DNA of 19,326 bases from an uncultured Bacteroidales bacterium. Lineage in GTDB: Bacteria > Bacteroidota > Bacteroidia > Bacteroidales > Paludibacteraceae. The stretch is taken from NCBI GenBank assembly GCA_934716995.1, contig CAKUYO010000038.1, positions 1 through 19,326 on the forward strand, given 5' to 3'. A model generated the notes under the pieces. That model worked only from the letters and a program-made list of their open reading frames with translations, was not told the DNA's origin and did not search any database. The number at the start of each line of letters is the position of its first letter. Within the stretch, counting starts at the first letter, position 1. The position numbers and the translations under genes were made by a program. This document shows positions 6,802 to 13,816 of this stretch, piece after piece.

Positions 6802-9261
6802 TCAGAACTTAAATTGATAACTCAGGCTCGGCAAGATAGGGAAGATGGACAGTTGCTTGAGTTTACGCTCGTAAGTGTCCACGTAAATCAGATACGGATT
6901 AAGGTGATTGTAGGTGTTATACACACTGATATTCACCAGATGTTCCGCATCGCGCAGCCAACCGCCTTTGGAGCGCGACGGGTCGCCTGCACGGCGGTGC
7001 GGGATATGGAAATTGATACCCAAATCCAGACGATGATAATCCGGCATCTTGAAATTGTTGCGCTCCGATATGTATTCAACTTCTTTGCCGAGAGCGGGGT
7101 CGTAGTAGGTTTGGGTGGCAAGCGTGGCACGCGTACCCGTGCCATAGACAAACGTGGCGGCGAGGTCGATCTTCTTTGTTACGGCATACTGCAAGGTGAG
7201 GGAGAGGTCGTGTTCGCGGTCGTACTTGGCATGGAACGGCTTGCCGTAGTTGATCTCGTCAAACTGCCGCATCGTGCGGCTCCACGTATAGCCCAACCAG
7301 CCGGTAACAGGACCTATATGCCGTTGCAGAAGCACCTCGACTCCATAACTCCATCCGTTGCCTGTCGTTACTTTGTCCTCCCAATTGGCGTTACCACCGA
7401 GGAAAGTGGCACCGTCCTTGTATTCCAACAGTTTTTTGGAGTATTTGTAATACCCCTCCACCGAAATCTCCACTTGTCCCAACACATTGTAGGTCAGTCC
7501 TGCAGCGACCTGCATAGAACGCATAGGCGGGATATTTTTCGTAATAGGCACCCAAAGGTCGGTCGGCAGAGAGAGGGACGAATTGGAAAGCAGATGGACG
7601 TACTGCGACATATAGGCATAGGATGCCTTAAATGCCAAATCCTTGTACAACAGTGCGCGGATGCCCACACGCGGTTCGATGGACGGATATACTTTGCCGT
7701 TGATGCCGTACAACGCCCCGCGCAGACCGAGGTTCAACCGCAACCACTGCCATGGGGAATAGGTATCCTCAAAGAACAAAGAAGCCTCGTGTCCGTGGAG
7801 AGTCTGTCCCGTTGCGGAAGTGTCCGAGCGTTGTGAACCGGTACCATCCTTGATCAGCAGCGACATATTCTCCACCGAGGGGCGGAACTGATGGTAGGAA
7901 TAGGCAGCACCAAACTTGATGTCGTGTTTGGGTGAGGGGGCATAGTCGAACTGGGATTGCAACGTAAGGTCGTGAATCTGAGAGGCATAGATCATCGTCT
8001 GGTCGAACGAAAAATCGCTATTCGGGTCGGTCTTGTCCTCATATAACGAAACCATGTTTTGCCGCAGTTTGTACTGATAGCGCGTATAAGAAAGTTGCAG
8101 ATTGCTGTACAACTGCGAGTTGATCCGGTGCTCCCAACGCGTTGCCGCAAGGATATTCCCCCATGCAAAACGCAAACCGAATTTTTCCTCGTTGCGCGTG
8201 TTTTCCTCGCCTGTGTCGTTGCCTTGGTAACCGTAACGCATATACATGGCGTCATCGCCCATATAGAACGAGGCGGAAAGACGGTCTTTGTCGGAAAAAG
8301 TATGGGAGAGTTTGCCGTTCAGGTCATAGAAATAATAGCCGCCCGTGGCTTTGTTACCATTGCCGTCACTTTTTGCCATTGCGGCAATAACAGGTGCGGT
8401 AAACAAGTCGAAATAGGTACGCCGAGCCGACAGGTTGAAGGTGGTCTTGGCACGAGGTTGAAAGCCTTGTTTCAACGAATCCAGTTGTGTTTTGGAGAAT
8501 ATAGGTCCCTCCATATTCATTTTGGCGGCAATAAGCCCGACCGTGATGCCCCCGTGCCAAAAGGCAGAGTTGCCGTCGTTCTGCCGCACATCGATGACCG
8601 AACTCAGGCGCGAACCGAACCGCGCGGGGAAGTTGCCCTTGTAGAGTGTCACATTTTTGATAGCGTCGGCATTGAAAACGGAGAACATACCCATAGCATG
8701 ACTGACATTGTACAGGGGGACACCGTCGAGCATAATCAGGTTCTCGTCCGGTCCGCCGCCCCGCACGTACATGCCTGCGCTGCCTTCCGAGCCCGACTGC
8801 ACACCGGGGAGCAACTGGATGGCTTTGAGCACATCCACTTCGCCGCCTATGGCGGGGATATTTTTTATCTGCGATACGGGTACCTCGATGGTGGACATCT
8901 GTACGCTGTGCGGGCTGCTCACCGACTGACGCCCCACAACCTCTACTTCCTCCAAGCGGGCAGAGGAACGCAAAAAAAGGTTCAATGCGGTGTCTTGTTC
9001 CAAAGAGACATTGTAGGTGCGCGAAGAATGATAGCCTACATAACTTGCTTGCAGTATATGCGTCCCGGCAGGAAGCGTCAGCGTATAGAAACCTGCATTG
9101 TTGGTAGCAACACCTTGCCGCGATACCGTATCATAGACCGAGGCACCTATCAACCGCTCTCCCGATTCCATATCCGTAACATAACCGCTCACCGTATGGC
9201 GTTGCGCCCAAACGGGCAACGCCGACAGGAATAATATGGACAGCAAGAGGTGCTTGCGCAT
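6802..9261 (-). CDS. TonB-dependent outer-membrane receptor with N-terminal carboxypeptidase-regulatory-like domain
   Basis: An outer-membrane active transporter powered by TonB-ExbBD. The 819 residues in order: signal peptide 1-19 (cut after PVWA); carboxypeptidase-D regulatory-like beta-sandwich about 22-110 (TVSGYVTDMESGERLIGASV, GFYTLTLPAGTHIL); plug domain about 120-235 (LLPGVQSGSEGSAGMYVRGG, NLIMLDGVPLYN, FGSRLSSVIDVR); and a 22-strand-type beta-barrel to the end, closing with the aromatic YQFKF. The plug is shorter than in SusC proteins and there is no SusD, so this is the DUF4249-paired class. Its start is 6 bp after the upstream acyltransferase stop. No promoter is visible immediately upstream. 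The cargo cannot be predicted from the sequence. Confidence 0.95.
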   Translation of the reverse strand: MRKHLLLSILFLSALPVWAQRHTVSGYVTDMESGERLIGASVYDTVSRQGVATNNAGFYTLTLPAGTHILQASYVGYHSSRTYNVSLEQDTALNLFLRSSARLEEVEVVGRQSVSSPHSVQMSTIEVPVSQIKNIPAIGGEVDVLKAIQLLPGVQSGSEGSAGMYVRGGGPDENLIMLDGVPLYNVSHAMGMFSVFNADAIKNVTLYKGNFPARFGSRLSSVIDVRQNDGNSAFWHGGITVGLIAAKMNMEGPIFSKTQLDSLKQGFQPRAKTTFNLSARRTYFDLFTAPVIAAMAKSDGNGNKATGGYYFYDLNGKLSHTFSDKDRLSASFYMGDDAMYMRYGYQGNDTGEENTRNEEKFGLRFAWGNILAATRWEHRINSQLYSNLQLSYTRYQYKLRQNMVSLYEDKTDPNSDFSFDQTMIYASQIHDLTLQSQFDYAPSPKHDIKFGAAYSYHQFRPSVENMSLLIKDGTGSQRSDTSATGQTLHGHEASLFFEDTYSPWQWLRLNLGLRGALYGINGKVYPSIEPRVGIRALLYKDLAFKASYAYMSQYVHLLSNSSLSLPTDLWVPITKNIPPMRSMQVAAGLTYNVLGQVEISVEGYYKYSKKLLEYKDGATFLGGNANWEDKVTTGNGWSYGVEVLLQRHIGPVTGWLGYTWSRTMRQFDEINYGKPFHAKYDREHDLSLTLQYAVTKKIDLAATFVYGTGTRATLATQTYYDPALGKEVEYISERNNFKMPDYHRLDLGINFHIPHRRAGDPSRSKGGWLRDAEHLVNISVYNTYNHLNPYLIYVDTYERKLKQLSIFPILPSLSYQFKF

Positions 9262-9267
9262 CTATGG

Positions 9268-9918
9268 TTATTGTTCGATGAGGGTCACTTGATTGTCTTC
9301 AAGCCGGTATTTTTCTCCAGTGGCGGGGCAGATGGCGATGCCGTGATCATCAAAGGTGAGTTTCTCGCCGTGGCGACTCACCCAGCCTGTGCGCCGTGCG
9401 GGATTGCCCACCATAAGGGCGTAGGCTGGGACGTCTTTCGTAACGACCGAACCTGCTCCGATAAGGCAGTACTCACCCAGCGTGTGCCCGCAGACGATGG
9501 TGGCGTTTGCGCCCACCGTCACGCCACGACGGAGGATGGTCTCGCGGTACTCGGTCTTGCGGCATACCGCGGCACGCGGGTTCAGTACGTTGGTGAAGAC
9601 CATGCTCGGTCCGAGGAACACGTCCGCACCGCAGCGCACTCCCGTATAGACGGACACGTTGTTCTGAATCTTGCAGTTGCGTCCCAGCACCACATCGGGC
9701 GAGATAACCACGTTCTGCCCGATATTGCAGTCTTCGCCTATCTGACAGCCCGCCATGATGTGCGAGAAGTGCCAGATTTTGGTGCCGCGTCCGATGATGC
9801 AGCCTTCGTCCACGTAAGAGGAGGGGTGGACGAAATAGCCGGACTGCTCCGACTCCCCCGACCCCCTCAGAGAGGGGGACTCCATAGTGGGGTCGGTATA
9901 TGGATTGTCTTGCTTCAT
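9268..9918 (-). CDS. Left-handed beta-helix N-acetyltransferase (WbpD/WlbB-like)
   Basis: An acetyl-CoA-dependent sugar N-acetyltransferase. Relatives acetylate the 3-amino group of UDP-2-acetamido-3-amino-uronate for O-antigen or capsule. The 216 residues are mostly hexapeptide repeats (GCIIGRGTKIWHFSHIMAGC onward) with IWHFSHIM, NIGQNVVISP, KIQNNVSVYTGV, FLGPSMVFTN and the catalytic-type GANATIVCGH. It then has GAGSVVTKDVPAYALMVGNPAR and a C-terminal CPATGEKYRLED segment typical of this subgroup. The N-terminus is odd: relatives normally begin M-x-x-YFVHPSSYVDE. Here MKQ and YFVHPSSYVDE are separated by about 24 extra in-frame residues (4-27) encoded by a GC-rich palindrome. No other polysaccharide genes are nearby, so the pathway is uncertain. 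Confidence 0.88.
   Translation of the reverse strand: MKQDNPYTDPTMESPSLRGSGESEQSGYFVHPSSYVDEGCIIGRGTKIWHFSHIMAGCQIGEDCNIGQNVVISPDVVLGRNCKIQNNVSVYTGVRCGADVFLGPSMVFTNVLNPRAAVCRKTEYRETILRRGVTVGANATIVCGHTLGEYCLIGAGSVVTKDVPAYALMVGNPARRTGWVSRHGEKLTFDDHGIAICPATGEKYRLEDNQVTLIEQ
9838..9909. repeat. GC-rich palindromic element inserted in frame in the acyltransferase N-terminus
   Basis: 72 bp encode residues 4-27, which look like an insertion relative to the family. The core is CCCCCTC (9862-9868), AGA, GAGGGGG (9872-9878), a perfect 7-bp stem. Alternatively CCGACCCC (9858-9865) can pair with GGGGTCGG (9889-9896). The translated insert is low-complexity (SPSLRGSGESEQSG) and unlike the beta-helix. Confidence 0.65.
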
Positions 9919-9957
9919 TTTTTGTTATTTTTTGGTTGTTTATAAGGTGTTCTACTC

Positions 9958-10138
9958 AGCCCACTGGGCTTCGTCTCGCTCCGGCGCTCAGTGCGCAAAG
10001 CGCACCCGCCAGTCGCTTCACCCTTGCTCATCCCTTGCTTATCCCTTGCTGTTTTGCCCGACTTTTTTCCGAGGTTCTCTCGGAGTTCTCTCGGGAAATT
10101 GTCGGGGGTCTATCGCGGGCCGGTCGCGGGTCGGTTAG
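9958..10138. repeat. Composite intergenic array: mini-palindromes plus degenerate 11-bp tandem repeats
   Basis: It fills most of the 216-bp gap between rseP and the acyltransferase. First come palindromes: AGCCC-ACT-GGGCT (9958-9970) and GTGCGC-AAA-GCGCAC (9991-10005). Then 11-bp units starting at 10021: CCCTTGCTCAT, CCCTTGCTTAT, CCCTTGCTGTT. The 11-bp register continues from there, including TCTCTCGGAGT (10076), TCTCTCGGGAA (10087), ATTGTCGGGGG (10098), TCTATCGCGGG (10109) and CCGGTCGCGGG (10120). The array runs into the rseP stop codon at 10135. I see no clear promoter or terminator in the gap. Confidence 0.85.
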
Positions 10139-11676
10139 AAAAACAATTTGAGAACGTCGTTCCCGTTGGCGAAAATCAGCAGAGCCATCAGCAGCCAGAA
10201 GCCGATGTTGTTGGCGATTTCAAGGAACTTGTCACTGGGTTTGCGGCGCGTGATGATTTCCCAAAGCAGGAAGAGGATATATCCGCCGTCGAGTGCGGGT
10301 ATGGGCAGGAAGTTCATGAACGCGAGGATGAGGCTGAAGAATGCCGTCATGTGCCAGAACGAGAACCAGTCCCATGTGTCGGGGAACATGTTGCTCATCG
10401 CGCCGAAGCCGCCGAGCGACTGCGCCCCCTCTTTGGTGAAGACGAGGCGGAACTGCTTGACGTACATCTTGAGCATGTCCCAGCCATAGCGAATGCCCGC
10501 GGGGATAGCCTGCCAGAGCGTGTAGTCGGTGTGTTGGTAGGAGTAGAACTGCCATGCCATGCGCGGATAGACGCCCAGTTTGCATTGGTCGCCGATGAAG
10601 ACGCCCGCGTGCCGCAACTCGCCCGCGCGGTAGAAGTCCACGATGATGCTGTCACAGGGGTGTTGGAGCAGTTGTTGGGTGGTCTGGATATAGCAGAGCC
10701 CGTCCTGCCCGTTGATGCCGACGATGCTGTCGCCCGCCTGCATGCCGCCATAGTACGCCGCACCGCCCTCCATGACGGAGTCCACGACGAAGGGCATGAA
10801 GTAGCCGATGAGTTGGTAGGTGCGCTTCTGGTAGGACTTGTCGGCGCGCTCTTTCTCACGTTCTTGTCGGTCGTAGTCGTTCTGCAGGGCAAGGTAGCGG
10901 GTGCCGAGGTCTTTGGACATGGTGAGTGCGACGGTGTCGCTGCCACGCAGGACAAGGACGTCCTGCTTGCCATCGATGATGAGCCACTGGATGACATCGC
11001 TCAGGTCTTGCGGCTCTTGATGGTTGATAGTCAGTATCTTATCTTGCTGTTGGAAGCCCTCTTCCTGCAGCAGTTCGGAGTAGTAGAGCCCCGAGGTGAT
11101 GTGGCTGAGCGGCATGGTGTCCTGCCCCCAATGGAAGAGGATGAGCCCGAAGATGAGCAACGCCGCCACGAAATTGACCAATATACCGCCGACGATGATA
11201 CACAGTCGTTGCCATACGTTCTTCGCGCGGAACTCCCACGGTTGCGGCTCGGAGGGCAGGTCGGTGGCGGATTTGGTCTCGTCCACCATGCCCGCGATGG
11301 CGCAATAGCCGCCGAAAGGTACCCAGCCGATGCCCCACTCGGTGTTGTCGGGGTAGCGACGCCAGTCGTCCTCAGGCAGGGCTGCCAACTCGCTCTCGGT
11401 CATGGGGCGATAGACGGGACGTCCTTTCTCGTCCAACTTGGGTTCGTGGGTTATCGGGTCTTCCACCTCCACCATAGCGGGGGGAACGTTCCTGGCAAAG
11501 AACTTCACACGCCAGCGACCGTTTATCTTCTTGGCACGCACCAGCGAGAAGCGCGGGTTGAAGAACATATAGAACTTCTCCACGCGCACCTTAAATATAC
11601 GCGCGAAGGTGAAGTGCCCCAACTCGTGAATCACCACGAGAAAACTGAGAGCCACTATGAGTTGTATCCACTGCAT
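10135..11676 (-). CDS. rseP: RseP-type site-2 intramembrane zinc protease
   Basis: An inner-membrane metalloprotease that cuts anti-sigma factors or signal peptides within the membrane. In the 513 residues the zinc motif H17-E18-L-G-H21 lies in the first membrane segment. The third ligand is D463 in the C-terminal LPIPALDGG motif. PDZ-like regions lie between about 190 and 395 (the second around GGAAYYGGMQAGDSIVGING). C-terminal membrane segments are about 437-455 and 493-504. Compared with E. coli RseP it has an extra stretch of about 50 residues after RFSLVR (about 50-105, RWRVKFFARNVPP to DDWRRYPDNTEWGIGW), which I believe is seen in some Bacteroidales. It lies 30 bp after dxr, an arrangement common across bacteria. 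The stop codon abuts an 11-bp repeat array. Confidence 0.95.
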   Translation of the reverse strand: MQWIQLIVALSFLVVIHELGHFTFARIFKVRVEKFYMFFNPRFSLVRAKKINGRWRVKFFARNVPPAMVEVEDPITHEPKLDEKGRPVYRPMTESELAALPEDDWRRYPDNTEWGIGWVPFGGYCAIAGMVDETKSATDLPSEPQPWEFRAKNVWQRLCIIVGGILVNFVAALLIFGLILFHWGQDTMPLSHITSGLYYSELLQEEGFQQQDKILTINHQEPQDLSDVIQWLIIDGKQDVLVLRGSDTVALTMSKDLGTRYLALQNDYDRQEREKERADKSYQKRTYQLIGYFMPFVVDSVMEGGAAYYGGMQAGDSIVGINGQDGLCYIQTTQQLLQHPCDSIIVDFYRAGELRHAGVFIGDQCKLGVYPRMAWQFYSYQHTDYTLWQAIPAGIRYGWDMLKMYVKQFRLVFTKEGAQSLGGFGAMSNMFPDTWDWFSFWHMTAFFSLILAFMNFLPIPALDGGYILFLLWEIITRRKPSDKFLEIANNIGFWLLMALLIFANGNDVLKLFF

Positions 11677-11683
11677 TGTTGCT

Positions 11684-11711
11684 AATTATGAATTATGAAT
11701 GAGGAATTAGG
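11684..11711. repeat. Degenerate 7-bp tandem repeat (AATTATG)n between dxr and rseP
   Basis: Four units: AATTATG, AATTATG, AATGAGG, AATTAGG. The same heptamer occurs before mscS. The last unit overlaps the dxr stop codon (11707-11709), so the array seems to supply the end of dxr. It starts 7 bp upstream of the rseP start codon, the same offset as before mscS. Confidence 0.85.
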
Positions 11712-12867
11712 AATGTATCTGGTTGATTATTTCTGCTGCTATCTGGCGGGCGGCATGGTCGGTCTGCACGTAGTCGTCGTAGGTGGGTTTTTCTACGAAG
11801 GCGGCTTTTGCCATAGTCTCGGCGATGATGTCCGACATCTGCAGGAAGCCGCAACGCCCCTCACGGAAAGCGAGGTTCGCCACCTCGTTGGCGGCATTGA
11901 GCACGCAGGGGATATTGCCCCCGCGGCGGGTGGCTTGGTATGCCAGACCGAGGTTCGGGAAACGCTCGAGGTCGGGTTGCTCGAAGGTCAGGTCGTGCGT
12001 GCGGAATAGGTCCAAACGCGGGAAGTCGCTCGGTAGCCGCTCGGGGTAGGTGAGCGCGTACTGGATAGGCAGGCGCATGTCGGGGGCTCCGAGTTGGGCT
12101 TTGACCGCGCCGTCGCGGAACTGCACCGCGCTATGCACGATGGACTGCGGGTGCACCAGCACCTCTATTTTCTCCACATCCACGCCGAACAGCCACTTGG
12201 CTTCGATGACCTCAAAGCCTTTGTTCATCATACTGGCGGAGTCAATGGTGATCTTCGCGCCCATGTCCCAGTTGGGGTGCTTGAGGGCATCGGCAGCCGT
12301 GGCGTGCGCCATCTGCTCGCGGGTGAATGTGCGGAACGGTCCGCCGCTGGCGGTAAGGAGAATCTTCTCTATCTCGTTGTCCTGTTCGCCCGTAAGCGAC
12401 TGAAAGATAGCCGAGTGCTCGCTGTCAACGGGCAGGATAGGAGTGTGGTACTGTTGTGCCAGACGGCAGATAATGTCCCCCGCCACGACAAGTGTCTCCT
12501 TGTTGGCAAGGGCGATGGTCTTGCCCGCCCGTATAGCCTCCATAGTCGGGCGCAAGCCGGCATAGCCCACCATAGCCGCCACCACAATGTCGATGCTCGG
12601 CATCGTAACCATCTCGGCGATGGCCTCTGCACCTGCCCATACCTTGACAGGGAGGTTGGCGAGTGCTTCCTTGAGCGGTTGATAGAGGCTCTCGTCGGCA
12701 ATGCACACCACCTCGGGGTGGAACTCGCGCGCCTGGCGTATGAGCAGGTCAATGCTCCGGTTTGCCGAGATGGCATACACCTCAAAGCGGTCGGGGTTCG
12801 CCCGCACCACATCAAGGGTCTGCGTGCCGATACTGCCCGTGCTGCCTAATATAGCAATCTGTTTCAT
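11707..12867 (-). CDS. dxr: 1-deoxy-D-xylulose-5-phosphate reductoisomerase
   Basis: Catalyses the NADPH-dependent conversion of 1-deoxy-D-xylulose 5-phosphate to 2-C-methyl-D-erythritol 4-phosphate, the first committed step of the MEP isoprenoid pathway, in the cytoplasm. The 386 residues are standard length. The dinucleotide-binding motif is GSTGSIG (8-14). NKETLVVAG (122-130) follows. Metal-binding D148 and E150 are in PVDSEHSA, and E219 is in NKGFEVIEAKWLF. Other blocks: TASGGPFR (172-179), HPNWDMG, HPQSIVHSAVQF and NAANEVA. All catalytic residues are present; this is the fosmidomycin target enzyme. It lies between the M23-like gene (31-bp gap) and rseP (30-bp gap), so it is almost certainly co-transcribed. 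Confidence 0.98.
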   Translation of the reverse strand: MKQIAILGSTGSIGTQTLDVVRANPDRFEVYAISANRSIDLLIRQAREFHPEVVCIADESLYQPLKEALANLPVKVWAGAEAIAEMVTMPSIDIVVAAMVGYAGLRPTMEAIRAGKTIALANKETLVVAGDIICRLAQQYHTPILPVDSEHSAIFQSLTGEQDNEIEKILLTASGGPFRTFTREQMAHATAADALKHPNWDMGAKITIDSASMMNKGFEVIEAKWLFGVDVEKIEVLVHPQSIVHSAVQFRDGAVKAQLGAPDMRLPIQYALTYPERLPSDFPRLDLFRTHDLTFEQPDLERFPNLGLAYQATRRGGNIPCVLNAANEVANLAFREGRCGFLQMSDIIAETMAKAAFVEKPTYDDYVQTDHAARQIAAEIINQIHS

Positions 12868-12898
12868 TTACAAATTTACACACTTTCAAATTTCGCCA
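12867..12898. repeat. Degenerate 8-bp tandem repeat filling the M23-dxr gap
   Basis: Units of 8 bp: TTTACAAA (12867), TTTACACA (12875), CTTTCAAA (12883), TTTCGCCA (12891). The array occupies exactly the 31-bp intergenic space and abuts the dxr start codon. Confidence 0.7.
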
Positions 12899-13741
12899 TT
12901 AAAACGCAATCACCTCTTCGGGGTTGATGCACTGACCGTTTTTCCATAGTTCGAAACCCAACAGCCGCTGTTCGCCGACCATGCCGAGCGTTTCCCCCGA
13001 CTGCACTTGCGTTCCCGTTTGTTTCAGCACCGTTCCGATCCGCCGGTACACGCTCAGGTAGTTCTCGTGCTGCACCATCATCGTATAGGTGTCGTCCTGT
13101 TCCTGTTGCACATAGATGACCGTGCCGGACAGTACGGAAGTAACATTCTTGTCGTCCGTAGTAAGCAGTACGATTCCGTATTGCTTCTGCTCGGGTACGC
13201 AATGCGCCGCAACCACGCCTTGTACAGGGCGGAAAAAACTGATGGTAGGCAAAGTGTTGGGCGTATCAAAGAACTGCAGATAGTCTTTCTCTTTTTCCTC
13301 GTACTGCGAGAGAAAATCCTCGGTGGCCTGGTTCTTGGCTTCGAGCAACTCCGCCCGCATAACAATCTGCATAGAGTCGAGACTCTGCACCGTGTCGGAC
13401 TGAATCTCACCCGCAGTAACCTGTTTGATTACCTCCAGGTAACGGCGTTGCAGTTCAAGGTCGGTACTGAGCGAATCCACCCGTGCCGATTCGGTAATCA
13501 GTTGCCGGCGGATACTTTCGCTGTAACCGGGCAGGATATTTCGGATAGGGGTATAGATGATCAGCAGCGAAAAAACAGCCAATACCACAACAAACAGCAG
13601 AAAGAGCACACTGAATACGCCAAGTCCGCTCAAACGGATATGCCATTTCTCGTTCAGGTTGCTCTCGTCCATCACGGTCAAACGGTATTTGTACCGTGCC
13701 CGCTGCCAAAAACCTTTCTTTTTCTGCCGATTGTTGTCCAT
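12899..13741 (-). CDS. Membrane-anchored degenerate M23 (LytM-like) protein, probably catalytically inactive
   Basis: 280 residues: basic cytoplasmic N-terminus (1-35), one membrane segment (about 37-63), a coiled-coil-like region (about 75-160), and a LytM-fold domain (about 165-280; FRPVQGVV, SVLSGTVIYV, MVQHENYLSVY, GTQVQSGETLGMVG, FELWKNG). M23 endopeptidases cut peptidoglycan cross-links using zinc. Here all recognisable zinc and catalytic positions are replaced: the HxGxD-like motif reads Q187-Y-G-I-V191, the YxH histidine is R234, and the final HxHFE reads L260-L-G262-F-E. It is therefore likely a non-enzymatic LytM protein, perhaps an amidase activator or divisome/envelope regulator by analogy with EnvC and NlpD; that role is inference. 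It lies between fumarase and dxr in the same direction. Confidence 0.88.
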   Translation of the reverse strand: MDNNRQKKKGFWQRARYKYRLTVMDESNLNEKWHIRLSGLGVFSVLFLLFVVVLAVFSLLIIYTPIRNILPGYSESIRRQLITESARVDSLSTDLELQRRYLEVIKQVTAGEIQSDTVQSLDSMQIVMRAELLEAKNQATEDFLSQYEEKEKDYLQFFDTPNTLPTISFFRPVQGVVAAHCVPEQKQYGIVLLTTDDKNVTSVLSGTVIYVQQEQDDTYTMMVQHENYLSVYRRIGTVLKQTGTQVQSGETLGMVGEQRLLGFELWKNGQCINPEEVIAF

Positions 13742-13751
13742 AGTAGGATAT

Positions 13752-13795
13752 GTTATTGGTCTAATTGGACTTATCAGCCCAATTAGACCAATAAC
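13752..13795. repeat. Perfect 17-bp inverted repeat between fumarase and the M23-like gene
   Basis: GTTATTGGTCTAATTGG (13752-13768), a 10-nt loop, CCAATTAGACCAATAAC (13779-13795). The AT-rich stem has no T-tract on either side, so it is not an ordinary terminator. It lies 10 bp upstream of the M23-like start codon and would form a hairpin in that leader. It could attenuate transcription, stabilise a processed mRNA end, or be a decayed repeat element. Confidence 0.85.
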
Positions 13796-13816
13796 CTGCT
13801 CTGTATATTTTGATTG

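Noticed and set aside
5998..7836. Long plus-strand open frame (612 codons) opposite the DUF4249 and receptor genes
   Set aside because: Its translation is rich in Arg/His/Cys with no recognisable domain, and it is exactly antisense to two clear family members on the minus strand.
8059..9234. Plus-strand open frame (391 codons) opposite the TonB-dependent receptor N-terminus
   Set aside because: Antisense to the signal, regulatory and plug domains of the receptor; composition typical of a shadow frame.
10021..10130. CRISPR array
   Set aside because: Units are 11 bp and contiguous with no spacers, and there are no cas genes nearby.
9991..11685. Plus-strand open frame (564 codons) opposite rseP
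   Set aside because: Antisense shadow of rseP. Its first part is just the 11-bp repeat array, and the protein is low-complexity with no domain.
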